A stretch of 64,000 nucleotides of DNA, from positions 124,001 through 188,000 of the forward strand of contig CAYLUZ010000004.1 in NCBI GenBank assembly GCA_964387025.1, written 5' to 3'. The position numbers and the translations under genes are program-made. The notes under the pieces are model-generated. The model made no database searches and was not told where the DNA came from. It worked only from the letters and a program-made list of their open reading frames with translations. Source of the DNA: PNON01 sp964387025. GTDB lineage: Bacteria > Chloroflexota > Anaerolineae > Anaerolineales > Anaerolineaceae. Positions 42,064 to 51,813 of this stretch are shown here, one piece after another. How positions within the stretch are numbered: the first letter of the stretch is position 1; each line of letters begins with the position of its first letter.

Positions 42064-42091
42064 TCAGAAAGGATTTATCCAGGACAACCAT

Positions 42092-43336
42092 ATGGCCACG
42101 ACTGATGAAAAAACCAAAAAACCAAACAGCATCTCCATTTTCATAGAAGAGTTGCGGCGAAATTCATTAACTGTAACTATTCTAGCGATCATCTCCGGAT
42201 TAATTGCAGGTGGTCTTATCGCTGCTGTGACAACCGAAGGTGTTTACGCAGCTTTTAAACTATCATTTTTTGATGGGATAAAGGCTGGATTATTAGTGTT
42301 TTGGAACACTTATAAAGCATTATTCACGGGTTCAGTAGGAGTACCAGCAGTTATCATAGCTGCGATAAGATCTGGTGATGCTGCGGCAATTAATCAAGCT
42401 TTCACACCCTTCTTTGAATCTCTTGTCCAATCCACCCCTTATATTTTTGCCGGGTTGGCAGTTGCTCTCGGTTTTCGGGTGGGATTATTCAACATCGGGG
42501 CTGAGGGTCAATTATATGTTGGAGCCCTGGCAACTGTATGGCTGGCTACTTCCCTCAAAGGCTGGCCGGCAATCCTGCACATTCCGGTTTCATTATTAGC
42601 GGGAGCTGCCGCAGGCGGGATCTGGGGAATGATACCCGGTTGGTTAAAGGCAAAAACAGGGGCACATGAAGTCATCAATACAATCATGATGAATTACATT
42701 GCATTTCGACTTAGTGAATATCTTTTGAATGGAGTCCTGGCTGATCCCAATAAAGTCACCCCGATCAGTGCCCCTATTGAAAAAAGTGCCTGGCTGCCCA
42801 GGTTTTTTGAAGATCCGAATCGTTTCCACCTGGGATTTTTTATTGCATTATTGATGGCATACCTGGTATATCTTTTGCTCTTCAAAACTACCTGGGGTTT
42901 TGAGCTGCGAACGGTCGGTTCCAATCCGAGTGCGGCTCGTTACGCTGGTATGAACATTGTTCGAAGTGCTGTAATTACTATGTTCCTGTCTGGAGCTCTG
43001 GCTGGATTGGCTGGTGCTAATGAAGTCCTCGGAGTAAATCACAACCTGGGTGTGGCTTTTTCTTCAGGATATGGTTTTGATAGTATCGCCCTGGCATTAT
43101 TAGGTAACAGTCATCCATTAGGTGTCGTTCTTGCCGCTCTACTTTTTGGATTTCTTAGAAATGGAGCGATTCAAATGCAATTAAGTGCTGGGATTCCCAT
43201 CGACATCATTTCAGTACTTCAAGCTTTGATACTCGCATTTATTGCTGCTCCTGCGATAATTCGTACGATCTATCGCTTGAAAGAACCAAAATCTGCCGGG
43301 GAATTAGTAATCTCTGCATCTACGGAGGCAAAATAA
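42092..43336 (+). CDS. Nucleoside-type ABC transporter permease 1 (BPD_transp_2)
   Basis: A 414-residue permease of the branched-chain amino acid / ribose / nucleoside importer class. It has about nine membrane segments; 'RVGLFNIGAEGQLYVGALA' and 'GAHEVINTIMMNYIA' are family hallmarks. The start ATG at 42092 was chosen because it follows the ATPase stop by 28 bases; the open frame runs back into the ATPase gene. The ribosome site is weak. It forms the channel with the next gene. Confidence 0.92.
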   Translation: MATTDEKTKKPNSISIFIEELRRNSLTVTILAIISGLIAGGLIAAVTTEGVYAAFKLSFFDGIKAGLLVFWNTYKALFTGSVGVPAVIIAAIRSGDAAAINQAFTPFFESLVQSTPYIFAGLAVALGFRVGLFNIGAEGQLYVGALATVWLATSLKGWPAILHIPVSLLAGAAAGGIWGMIPGWLKAKTGAHEVINTIMMNYIAFRLSEYLLNGVLADPNKVTPISAPIEKSAWLPRFFEDPNRFHLGFFIALLMAYLVYLLLFKTTWGFELRTVGSNPSAARYAGMNIVRSAVITMFLSGALAGLAGANEVLGVNHNLGVAFSSGYGFDSIALALLGNSHPLGVVLAALLFGFLRNGAIQMQLSAGIPIDIISVLQALILAFIAAPAIIRTIYRLKEPKSAGELVISASTEAK

Positions 43337-43339
43337 CCC

Positions 43340-44608
43340 ATGGCTCAAACATCTACAAGAATTATCTGTCCTTCTGATTATGTGTCTCCCACGCGGCGAA
43401 CTGTGATGGGTATTATATTTTTAGTAATGGCATTAGGAATATGGTTGATTTTTTCACTGTCTTTGACAGGGGATATGAAAACGACCTTCGTCCTATATCC
43501 CGGTGGATCACCTATAGTAGTGGCGGATTGGGTATTTCGCACCAAGCCAATTTTGGATATACTTGCATTTTTCGCGGCTGCCCTTGGAGCGTACCAGATT
43601 GCGAAAGGATTTGGTAGATATACCAATATGATACTGGGGGTGGTCTCAGGTTTATTTATCTTCGCTTTTATCGCCTGGGGTGCCTCTGGAGGAACTCTAA
43701 ACCTGGCAGGCTTGCTGAAAGTAGCAGTTGTTCGAGCTGTTCCCCTTACTCTTGGGGCGTTTTCAGGAATTTTCTGTGAAAGATCAGGGGTATTTAATAT
43801 TGCAATCGAGGGAATGATGTTAACAGCTGCCTTTTGCGCAGCTTTGTTTGGAAGCCTGGTGAACATCTGGTTTGGATTATTTACCGCGGTGTTATCGGGT
43901 GTGTTAATGGCACTCGTTTTGGCTGTGCTCTCTATTAAATATAAAGTCAATCAGATCATCTCAGGCACAGTCATCAACATCTTTGCCACCGGAATCACAT
44001 CATTCCTCTCAGCGAAATTCCTGCAAAGTCATCAGGAATTGAATAACTCCGGACGGTTTGGAACATGGGATATTCCTGGTTTATCACAAATTCCATTTTT
44101 TGGACCAGTTTTCTTCAGTCATAACTTGTTTATTTATGCAATGTTCATTTTCACAATATTAATGACAATTCTCTTTTTCTATACCAGATGGGGACTTCGT
44201 ACACGGGCAGTAGGAGAGCATCCTAAAGCAGCTGATACTCTGGGTATCAATGTAAACCGCACTCGTTATATTTCTGTCTTATTGGGTGGTGCGATGGCTG
44301 GTTTTGCAGGAGCTTATTTTGTTCTTGGTTCGGTTGGCAGGTTCGATGAGGTGATGACGGCAGGCAGAGGTTTTGTAGGTCTGGCGGCGATGATATTTGG
44401 GAATTATAATCCGATCGGATCCCTTGGCGCGGGAATGTTGTTCGGATTTGCAGATTCATTGGCTTCAAAACTGGCAATACTTAAAGTACCAATTCCGAAT
44501 AAATTCCTTGAAATGGCGCCTTACCTTGTGACTATGGTTGTTCTGGCTGGTGTTGTGGGTCGTGGACAACCCCCGGCTGCAGGCGGACAGCCTTACGAAA
44601 AAGAGTAG
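43340..44608 (+). CDS. Nucleoside-type ABC transporter permease 2 (BPD_transp_2)
   Basis: A 422-residue permease, three bases after permease 1, with about ten hydrophobic segments. Hallmarks are 'CERSGVFNIAIEGMMLTAAF', 'YKVNQIISGTVINIFATG' and 'GRGFVGLAAMIFGNYNP'. It is the second channel subunit. A terminator ends the operon (ATPase, permease 1, permease 2). Confidence 0.93.
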   Translation: MAQTSTRIICPSDYVSPTRRTVMGIIFLVMALGIWLIFSLSLTGDMKTTFVLYPGGSPIVVADWVFRTKPILDILAFFAAALGAYQIAKGFGRYTNMILGVVSGLFIFAFIAWGASGGTLNLAGLLKVAVVRAVPLTLGAFSGIFCERSGVFNIAIEGMMLTAAFCAALFGSLVNIWFGLFTAVLSGVLMALVLAVLSIKYKVNQIISGTVINIFATGITSFLSAKFLQSHQELNNSGRFGTWDIPGLSQIPFFGPVFFSHNLFIYAMFIFTILMTILFFYTRWGLRTRAVGEHPKAADTLGINVNRTRYISVLLGGAMAGFAGAYFVLGSVGRFDEVMTAGRGFVGLAAMIFGNYNPIGSLGAGMLFGFADSLASKLAILKVPIPNKFLEMAPYLVTMVVLAGVVGRGQPPAAGGQPYEKE

Positions 44609-44630
44609 AAATTCACATTAAACATAAATA

Positions 44631-44668
44631 AAAAGAAGGCGAGTATTAAATCGCCTTCTTTTTATTTA
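44631..44668. terminator. Bidirectional terminator after the nucleoside uptake operon
   Basis: AAAAGAAGGCGA (44631-44642) pairs with TCGCCTTCTTTT (44651-44662), followed by a T-run. It also serves the convergent UroD-family gene. Confidence 0.85.
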
Positions 44669-44675
44669 TTCGATC

Positions 44676-45836
44676 TTACCGAATTGGATATTTTCCGAAT
44701 TCTTCCACTGCATCAACCATGGCAAGTATATTCTCGGGTGGAACTTCGTCCATGATGGTATGCACCGATGCCACCATAAATCCACCACCTGGGGCCATGA
44801 TATCGATCACCCGTTTCACCTCATTGCGAACATCCTGAATTGTTCCATGCGGTAATATATGGTGTGTATCAACCGCCCCACAGAAGGTCAGTTTATCACC
44901 GAACCTGGATTTTAATTCCGGTAAGTTAGCCATTTTTCCTGCAGAGGTTTGGATCGGATTCAAAATATCCACACCGATCTCAATGAAGTCAGGGATCAGG
45001 TCAAAAACATCACCATCGGTATGGAAAAAGACCTTGGCTTTGGTGCGTTCTTTAATAAACGAGATGTAATCTGCATGGATAGGCTTAAGGATTCGCCTGT
45101 ACATTTTGGGTGACATTAATAGGGATTCCTGTGTGCCGATGTCATCGCCTATTTTTATTATATCCAGTTGGTCTCCGGCAGCATCCAGGAAGTGACCCAT
45201 CAAGGTCTTGCACAACTCAGCGATCTTTTTTAATAATGCTTCAGCAAATTCAGGTTCCATTGCCAGGTTTAGCAAAAATGTATCCATCCCCTGCATAGCA
45301 AAAGCGCGTTCAAGCGGGAAGAGCAGCCAGGGAGTGCCTATAACCGCATATTGATTTTGGCTCGCCAGTTTATTTACTTCCTCTTTAACGTGCGCCACCC
45401 TGGTTGGATCATCCATATCTGGCCATGGGTAATTTTCAATTTCAGTTATTGTTTTTGCACCGCGCATGGGATGTATGCCCGGGAACCATACACCAGGTTC
45501 CACCTCGCTTTGCCCGCTGCCCCAGTCATCCATAAATGGCGAGTGGGCAGGCCTGGCTTTATTTCGGTCATATATCCATTGCGGATAACGATCCAGTACT
45601 CCCCTCGCATCTCCATGCAGGCGTTGAAGTATAGCCTCATCTGGTAAAACCGTTCCAAGCTCTGGCCAATCATAGATAAAACGATCCGCCGATTCAATAC
45701 CAAGCAGCTTTTTTAATCCTACATATGGAGGATGTTTCATACTGGTAGTATTACTGGTACCGATGATGATCGGTACCCGATCAGGTTCTTTATGGTTGAT
45801 TGTTGTCAAAACCCGCTCTCGTGGTGTCATCTTCAT
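44676..45836 (-). CDS. Uroporphyrinogen decarboxylase (URO-D) family protein
   Basis: A 386-residue protein of the URO-D / MtaA / CmuA superfamily. The start 'MTPRERVLTTINHKEPDRVP' and later 'FHTDGDVFDLIPDFIEIGVD', 'ILNPIQ' and 'FCGAVDTHHILPHGT' are typical of the methyltransferase-like branch, as is 'GGGFMVASVHTIMDEVPPEN'. True HemE proteins carry a different N-terminus, so a haem role is unlikely. A corrinoid or methyl-transfer role is a possibility. No corrinoid protein gene is nearby. Confidence 0.88.
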   Translation of the reverse strand: MKMTPRERVLTTINHKEPDRVPIIIGTSNTTSMKHPPYVGLKKLLGIESADRFIYDWPELGTVLPDEAILQRLHGDARGVLDRYPQWIYDRNKARPAHSPFMDDWGSGQSEVEPGVWFPGIHPMRGAKTITEIENYPWPDMDDPTRVAHVKEEVNKLASQNQYAVIGTPWLLFPLERAFAMQGMDTFLLNLAMEPEFAEALLKKIAELCKTLMGHFLDAAGDQLDIIKIGDDIGTQESLLMSPKMYRRILKPIHADYISFIKERTKAKVFFHTDGDVFDLIPDFIEIGVDILNPIQTSAGKMANLPELKSRFGDKLTFCGAVDTHHILPHGTIQDVRNEVKRVIDIMAPGGGFMVASVHTIMDEVPPENILAMVDAVEEFGKYPIR

Positions 45837-46097
45837 TTTTACCTCAACTATATTTAAGAATAATCAAAATTATAGCATGCAGTCCTGGTTAACAGGATCT
45901 GATCATCTTGATTCAAAAAATAATCGTTCACAATGAGGAACAATAATCAAATGCTACTATTAATCTTTTGTTACGTATACTTAATGAGGGAAAATGCGAG
46001 TTACTTGCTTATAGAAAAGTTCGCCTTATAATCATGTATTCCTTAAAATAGTTATATTTATTGAATTTAAAATCTACGCAATCGTCAGGATCAAATT

Positions 46098-47003
46098 ATG
46101 CCAACTATTGAAATCAAAAACATTTCCAAGGCATTTGGTTTAAATAAAGTAGTGGATGACGTTTCATTTGTTGTTGAAGACGGGGAAATATTTGGCCTGC
46201 TTGGACCAAATGGAGCCGGAAAAACAACCATTATTAGAATATTGTTGGACATATTTACCCCGGATTCCGGTACTGTTTCGATACTTGGCAGTTCTATGAC
46301 CGAAGCAAAAAAGGATTTGATCGGATATCTTCCTGAAGAAAGAGGGTTATACCAGGATATTCCACTCGAACGGTGCCTTGTTTACCTGGCCACATTAAAA
46401 GGTTTAAGCCAAGCTGAAGCAGCAAAACGGGTTGCAATATGGTTGGATAAATTTGACCTGTCTGCACATTCACGGAAGAAGGTAAAAGAACTTAGCAAGG
46501 GTATGCAGCAGAAAGCGCAATTGATCGCGACTCTAATCCATGAGCCACGGATCGTGATCATTGATGAACCATTTAGTGCCCTTGACCCGGTCAATACTCA
46601 GATGGTGAAAGATGTATTACGAGAACTGCGCCAAAAAGGAATCACGATTGTCATGTGCACACATCAAATGCATCAGGTCGAGGAACTTTGCGATCGCCTG
46701 GTTTTAATAGATCATGGAAAGATCATGCTTTATGGGAAGTTGGAAGAGATCCAAAAAAATTATGCTGGACATGATATTATCCAGAAAACAAAAAATGAGT
46801 TGCCAGCATTGAAGGGGATAACTACACTGGAAAAATTGAATGGGGGAACTTACCGCATCGGGTTGCCGCCAAACACCAAACCTCAACAATTCCTCCGGGA
46901 CCTTGTTGAGCAGGATATTGACGTTGAACAATTCGAAATTGCAGTCCCTACACTGGACGAGATATTTATTCAGGTAGTCAACCAGGAAACTTCGCTCAGG
47001 TGA
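46098..47003 (+). CDS. ABC transporter ATP-binding protein (NatA-like)
   Basis: A 301-residue ATPase with Walker A 'GLLGPNGAGKTTI', signature 'LSKGMQQKAQLI', Walker B 'IVIIDEPFSALDP' and switch His 'CTHQMHQVE'. The ~85-residue C-terminal extension is typical of ABC-2 exporters. It is followed at four bases by a permease, then by another. The pair of permeases with one ATPase suggests a NatAB-like system, possibly for sodium or an antimicrobial compound; the substrate is unproven. Confidence 0.93.
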   Translation: MPTIEIKNISKAFGLNKVVDDVSFVVEDGEIFGLLGPNGAGKTTIIRILLDIFTPDSGTVSILGSSMTEAKKDLIGYLPEERGLYQDIPLERCLVYLATLKGLSQAEAAKRVAIWLDKFDLSAHSRKKVKELSKGMQQKAQLIATLIHEPRIVIIDEPFSALDPVNTQMVKDVLRELRQKGITIVMCTHQMHQVEELCDRLVLIDHGKIMLYGKLEEIQKNYAGHDIIQKTKNELPALKGITTLEKLNGGTYRIGLPPNTKPQQFLRDLVEQDIDVEQFEIAVPTLDEIFIQVVNQETSLR

Positions 47004-47007
47004 GCCA

Positions 47008-48222
47008 ATGAACAAAATTTGGTTGATTTTTAGACATGAATATACGCGGCATGTTCTGCGTAAACGGTTCATCATTACAGTAATTTCCATGCCATTATTT
47101 ATCGGAGTCATGATGGTGGCAAGCATTGCATCCTCATTAATGAGCATCAATCGGGCTCCTGTGGGTTTTGTAAATCATTCCGAATTATTGAGTGACTTTA
47201 AACCGGATCCGCCCAAGAGCGGAATTTTCCTAACCGAAGTCGATTTTATAAAATTTGACACTGAAGTAAAAGCCGATGTTGCATTGGAAAATAAAACCAT
47301 TCAGGCATACTTTATCATCGGTACTGATTACAATCAAACAGCAAACGCAAAGCTGGTATATTACAAATTTCCCGACAGTGGCATTCAAGAACAGTTTTCA
47401 GATCAAGTTAAACAATATTTGATCAAATCGCAACCTGCAGCAGTCGTGACCCGCTTGACTGAAGGTTTTCATCTTACCTTGTTATCTGCGGATGGCAGCC
47501 GAAAAATGGGGGAAAACGATTGGATTAACTATGTTGTCCTTTTCGGAGCAGGAATCCTTTTTATTGTGGTTTTGTTTACCAGTTCCGGGTACCTTATGTC
47601 AGCTCTGGTCGAAGAGAAAGAAAATCGAACGATGGAAATCCTGATCACTTCAGTTTCACCGGACCAACTGATGGCTGGAAAAGTACTGGGCAATTTGAGT
47701 GTCGGCCTTACGCAAATGTCAGTTTGGATTGTCACATTGATCCTGGGATATTTAATCGGGAGAAACCAATTCGATTGGCTGCAGAATTTACACATTAGTC
47801 TGGGTGAAATACTTACCCTTGCGTCAATAATGCTTCCAGGGTTTATTCTCGTGGCAGCATTAATGGCGATGCTGGGTACAACTGTAACTGAATCCAGGGA
47901 AGCGCAGCAAATGGCAGGGTTGATCACGCTTCCAGTTGTTGCACCCTATTGGTTATCTACCCCAATTATCATGAATCCAAATGGAAGCCTGGCAGTTGCC
48001 TTAAGTTTCTTCCCTTTGACAGCACCAGTGACAATGAGTCTCCGGACAGCGATGTCAGTTGTGCCAACGTGGCAAATTCTTCTCAGCTCGATGATCCTCT
48101 TTTTAACAGCAGCTGGTGCTATTTGGCTCTCTGCCCGTGCCTATAGATTGGGGATGGTCCGATATGGTAAAAAGGTCTCATTGAGAGAGTTGATCGGTAA
48201 CCTAGGGGGAAGACATGCGTAA
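47008..48222 (+). CDS. ABC-2 exporter permease (NatB-like), first
   Basis: A 404-residue protein. The first membrane segment ('FIITVISMPLFIGVMMV') is followed by an extracytoplasmic domain of about 120 residues and then five to six membrane segments. 'YLMSALVEEKENRTMEILIT' and 'SPDQLMAGKVLG' are the ABC2_membrane_3 / NatB signature. It overlaps the next permease by eight bases. Confidence 0.9.
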   Translation: MNKIWLIFRHEYTRHVLRKRFIITVISMPLFIGVMMVASIASSLMSINRAPVGFVNHSELLSDFKPDPPKSGIFLTEVDFIKFDTEVKADVALENKTIQAYFIIGTDYNQTANAKLVYYKFPDSGIQEQFSDQVKQYLIKSQPAAVVTRLTEGFHLTLLSADGSRKMGENDWINYVVLFGAGILFIVVLFTSSGYLMSALVEEKENRTMEILITSVSPDQLMAGKVLGNLSVGLTQMSVWIVTLILGYLIGRNQFDWLQNLHISLGEILTLASIMLPGFILVAALMAMLGTTVTESREAQQMAGLITLPVVAPYWLSTPIIMNPNGSLAVALSFFPLTAPVTMSLRTAMSVVPTWQILLSSMILFLTAAGAIWLSARAYRLGMVRYGKKVSLRELIGNLGGRHA

Positions 48223-49438
48223 AACGTTGCTTGTCCTTATCAATGAGGTTGTTACTACTGTTTTTCGTCCATCTTTTCTCTTCACTTTATTCGGATTGCC
48301 AATTATTGCAGCATTAATATTTGGCATCATTGGATTGATCAACCGGAATCAACCGGGTCAAGTGGAAAATTATTTTTCTCCGGCTGTAGACGTTTTGCCC
48401 TCAGGATATATTGATCAAAGCGGGATCATTATCCAAAAAATTATTGACCCCCTCTTAATTCAATATGAAAATGACAAATCAGCCCGGGAAGACCTCTCAT
48501 CAGGAAAAATCAGCGGTTATTACATCATACCCCAAGATTTCATACAAACCGGAGATTTAACTTATATCCGGGAAGATTTCAACCCGCTCACAGCCTTTGA
48601 ACAATCCGGGAAATTTGGGCAGTTGATCGAAAAAAATCTATTAGCAAGCAACCCGGGTTTGGCTGAACGATATAACCAACCCCTGGTCGTAGAAAATGTG
48701 AATAAGAACCCGGAACCGGAAGAAGCTCAAGAAAGTGCGCTGAGTTTATTACTGCCTACAGGTGTGACTGTACTGTTTTATATTATTTTAGTATCAGCTT
48801 CAACCTTATTGCTTCAAAGTATCACAAAAGAAAAAGAGAATCGGGTATTAGAGATATTGTTATCCTCCATGACCACAGGTCAAATGTTAACTGGAAAAAT
48901 AATTGCTTTGGGATTGGTGGGGCTTCTCCAAACTGGAGTCTGGATAGGTGCAAGTGTTATTATGCTCGGGGCGGGACAACAGGCAAGTATGGTTCCAATG
49001 GATGCCACAATTCCAGTTTCCTTTATCGCTTGGGCATTAATATTTTTCCTGGGTGGTTACCTTCTCTATGCAAGCTTGATGGCTGGTGTAGGTGCAATGG
49101 TACCCAACTTGAGAGAAGCATCACAGGCAACATCCATGGTCATCATGCCAATGATCGTTCCATTAGTGATGATGAGCAACTTGGTCCAGGACCCAAACGG
49201 ACCATTTGCTATTGCCCTTAGTTTCATTCCCCTCACTTCACCTGTAGCGATGCTTACCCGTATGGCTGTCGAGGATATACCGATCTGGCAGGTCCTTCTT
49301 TCAGCTGGATTATTGATCCTCTTTGCCGTTTGGGTGATCAGGGTGATATCAGTATTATTTAGGGGCCAGGTAATACTTGCAGGACAACCTTTTAGCCGTA
49401 CACGGTTCCTTAAAGCCTTGATAGGAAAAGTGAATTAA
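48215..49438 (+). CDS. ABC-2 exporter permease (NatB-like), second
   Basis: A 407-residue paralog of the preceding permease with the same layout: N-terminal membrane segment, ~130-residue outer domain, then about six segments. It has 'LLQSITKEKENRVLEILLSS' and 'TTGQMLTGKIIALG'. The eight-base overlap shows coupling; the two probably form a heterodimeric channel with the ATPase at 46098. Confidence 0.9.
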   Translation: MRKTLLVLINEVVTTVFRPSFLFTLFGLPIIAALIFGIIGLINRNQPGQVENYFSPAVDVLPSGYIDQSGIIIQKIIDPLLIQYENDKSAREDLSSGKISGYYIIPQDFIQTGDLTYIREDFNPLTAFEQSGKFGQLIEKNLLASNPGLAERYNQPLVVENVNKNPEPEEAQESALSLLLPTGVTVLFYIILVSASTLLLQSITKEKENRVLEILLSSMTTGQMLTGKIIALGLVGLLQTGVWIGASVIMLGAGQQASMVPMDATIPVSFIAWALIFFLGGYLLYASLMAGVGAMVPNLREASQATSMVIMPMIVPLVMMSNLVQDPNGPFAIALSFIPLTSPVAMLTRMAVEDIPIWQVLLSAGLLILFAVWVIRVISVLFRGQVILAGQPFSRTRFLKALIGKVN

Positions 49439-49690
49439 TATTCGTCATTCTTTCAAGCATTGATTGTTAATTGATGACAAAATATTTAAAAGCTAAATCA
49501 CCACCCGAAAAAGTTGTTTTCCAAATAGTATTTCAATGAAATAACTATTAAAATTAATTGACAAGATTAATTCTGGAATCTATGGAACAATTTATTGCTT
49601 ATTACGTCATTATGGTATATTAAGAACATTAACCGGGGCGGTATCTATAGCGTAATACACATTCACTGGCCTGGCTAATGGAGTATCTAT

Positions 49691-50665
49691 ATGAGAAGGA
49701 TAGTTATCGCAGCCATATTCATGCTTATTATCTTGGGTTCAGCGTGCCAACCTGCAGTGCCCGGCTCGAATGCTTCTCTGATCGCATCGAGTACAGCAGC
49801 CATGAAAACTGTGGAGGTATTAGGCACCAAATTGGCTGGTGTTAATACTTCAACATCAACCCTTGAACCGGTCACGCCAATAATTAAACCTTCAGCGACC
49901 CAAACGAAAACGTCTACGAAAACATTAAACCCGACGAAAACACCAATAGTTTTTTCTACACCAACGGTTCTCTGGAATGGTTGTGATGCGGCAGAATTCC
50001 TTTCTGAAACCATTATGGATCAGGCAAAACTAACCCCAGGAACCGAGTTTGTTAAGACATGGACGTTGCGAAATGTAGGAACCTGCACCTGGACAAAGGA
50101 ATATCGTCTCGTTTTTGAATCCGGGGAAGCCATGACCAACTCCACATCAGTCGCTTTTGTTAAGGATGAAGTAACACCCGGTGATTCGGTCAAAATCTCA
50201 GTAAAGATGACAGCACCGGAAGTCCAGGGTGAGTATTTAGGGTTTTGGAAACTAGCGAATGCACAAGGTTTGCGTTTTGGCATTGGAGGCGAAGGAAAGG
50301 CATTTTACATTCAGATTATTGTGGGACCAGAAACGAAAGATGAATTTGCGGTGATATCAGCTCCAGTTTTCACTGCACCGACCACTTATAAAGGATATTG
50401 TGGAAGAAGTGGAATCACCATATATTTTACCGGGAAGATCAAGACCAACAAAGGCGGAAAAGTAAAATATCATTGGGAGGGCAAGGAAAATGCGGCGGAC
50501 TCTACAGTAAGGGAGCTCATATTTTACGGGGCAGACGAAATTACGGTATCATCTTCCTACACGTTTAGCCGAGGATATCATGAGAATTGGATCCGGCTTT
50601 TCATTGATTTTCCGAATCACCAGGACTTTACAAAAGTAAAGTACGATGTTGATTGTACCAACTGA
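49691..50665 (+). CDS. Lipoprotein with NBR1-type Ig-like domain and C-terminal Ig-like domain
   Basis: A 324-residue protein. The lipobox is 'ILGSAC' (Cys about residue 17). A helix motif ('SSTAAMKTVEVLGTKLAG') and a Thr/Lys-rich linker follow. The Ig_NBR1-like domain has 'LTPGTEFVKTWTLRNVGTC', 'TWTKEYRLVFESG' and 'GEYLGFWKLANAQGLRFGI'. The C-terminal ~95 residues ('GYCGRSGITIYFTGKI', 'VKYHWEG') resemble the Ig-like module of the 22-25 kb lipoproteins. Role unknown; surface-exposed. Confidence 0.85.
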   Translation: MRRIVIAAIFMLIILGSACQPAVPGSNASLIASSTAAMKTVEVLGTKLAGVNTSTSTLEPVTPIIKPSATQTKTSTKTLNPTKTPIVFSTPTVLWNGCDAAEFLSETIMDQAKLTPGTEFVKTWTLRNVGTCTWTKEYRLVFESGEAMTNSTSVAFVKDEVTPGDSVKISVKMTAPEVQGEYLGFWKLANAQGLRFGIGGEGKAFYIQIIVGPETKDEFAVISAPVFTAPTTYKGYCGRSGITIYFTGKIKTNKGGKVKYHWEGKENAADSTVRELIFYGADEITVSSSYTFSRGYHENWIRLFIDFPNHQDFTKVKYDVDCTN

Positions 50666-50816
50666 GAAGGTTAACGTTGTAAATGTAGTAATTAAGTAAC
50701 ACACGAATTGCGTGTTACAATCATATTCGGCTAGGTTGATAGGATATCAACTTTGTCGTAAAATAGCAAATGCATCCGGGAGACTTACTTATACTCGGAC
50801 TACTAAGGAGATAATA

Positions 50817-51806
50817 ATGAAAAAAACAACAATTGCAACTTCAGTGTTCGTGCTGCTGAGTATATTACTTAGCTCATGCAACCTGCAAGCAGCAAGCCCA
50901 ACACAGATGGGTCCTGACCAGATCAATACCATCGCTGCAGCGACCGTTCAAGCCCTTACAACCCAAATGGCTCCACCCCCCGCTACAGCAACACCTTTGG
51001 CCACTGAAGTGCCAACAGCTACCGCAACACTGGCTGTACCAACTCTCAATTTGACAGGCATTCCAACATTATCGCTGGCAACCAGCACGCTCATTCCACT
51101 CCCTACCACTGCGGGTAGCACTGAGTGCAATAAAGTAATGTTCTTGAGTGATGAAACCGTAATTGATAATACAGTATTTAAGCCGGAAGCTAAATTTGTT
51201 AAAACCTGGAAGATCCAGAACAATGGTACTTGTACCTGGACCACCCTTTATTCTGCTTTTATGTTCAGTAACGATCCCTCTTCTCCCGCCATTACCGGTG
51301 AAGCTGATACGAATATGAAGGCAAGTATCACTCCCGGTGGAACCGTCTTAATATCAGTAAACATGGTTGCCCCGAAGGAGGAAGGTACCTATAGACAGTA
51401 TTGGAAAATGCAGGATGCCGATGGAAAACCTTTTGGAATCGGCGGACCGAACGGTCCTGGCTGGTATGTCCAGATTAAGGTAAGCAAGACAGGTGCAGTT
51501 GTTCCGGGAAATGTCACATCCTCCTCCGTTTCCTTGAGCGGTACAGATTTCACGGGTACCATAACAACATCAGCGGCAACAACTGTCGAATATAAATGGC
51601 AAGTATCCAACAACAATGCAGATTTTGTAAATATTACAAACATGATGACTGGTAGCTTCAATGGAGCAGATAAACCTGTTACACCTTATACTGGTGGTTT
51701 AGCAGCAGCTTGTACTGCAGGTGGTTTAATCTCAGGTGATGCATATTTCAGGTTGAACCTCAATGATTATGGGTATAGCATTTCTAAGCCATTCACTTGC
51801 CCGTAA
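50817..51806 (+). CDS. Lipoprotein with NBR1-type Ig-like domain
   Basis: A 329-residue protein. AAGGAG at 50805-50810 supports the ATG at 50817. The lipobox is 'LLSSC'. A helix motif ('DQINTIAAATVQALTTQM') and a Pro/Thr-rich linker precede an Ig_NBR1-like domain ('FKPEAKFVKTWKIQNNGTC', 'TYRQYWKMQDADGKPFGIGG'). The C-terminal segment has 'FTGTITTSAATTVEYKWQ', again like the Ig module of its relatives. The domain is close to that of the gene at 49691, so the two are tandem paralogs. Confidence 0.85.
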   Translation: MKKTTIATSVFVLLSILLSSCNLQAASPTQMGPDQINTIAAATVQALTTQMAPPPATATPLATEVPTATATLAVPTLNLTGIPTLSLATSTLIPLPTTAGSTECNKVMFLSDETVIDNTVFKPEAKFVKTWKIQNNGTCTWTTLYSAFMFSNDPSSPAITGEADTNMKASITPGGTVLISVNMVAPKEEGTYRQYWKMQDADGKPFGIGGPNGPGWYVQIKVSKTGAVVPGNVTSSSVSLSGTDFTGTITTSAATTVEYKWQVSNNNADFVNITNMMTGSFNGADKPVTPYTGGLAAACTAGGLISGDAYFRLNLNDYGYSISKPFTCP

Positions 51807-51813
51807 TGTTCAA

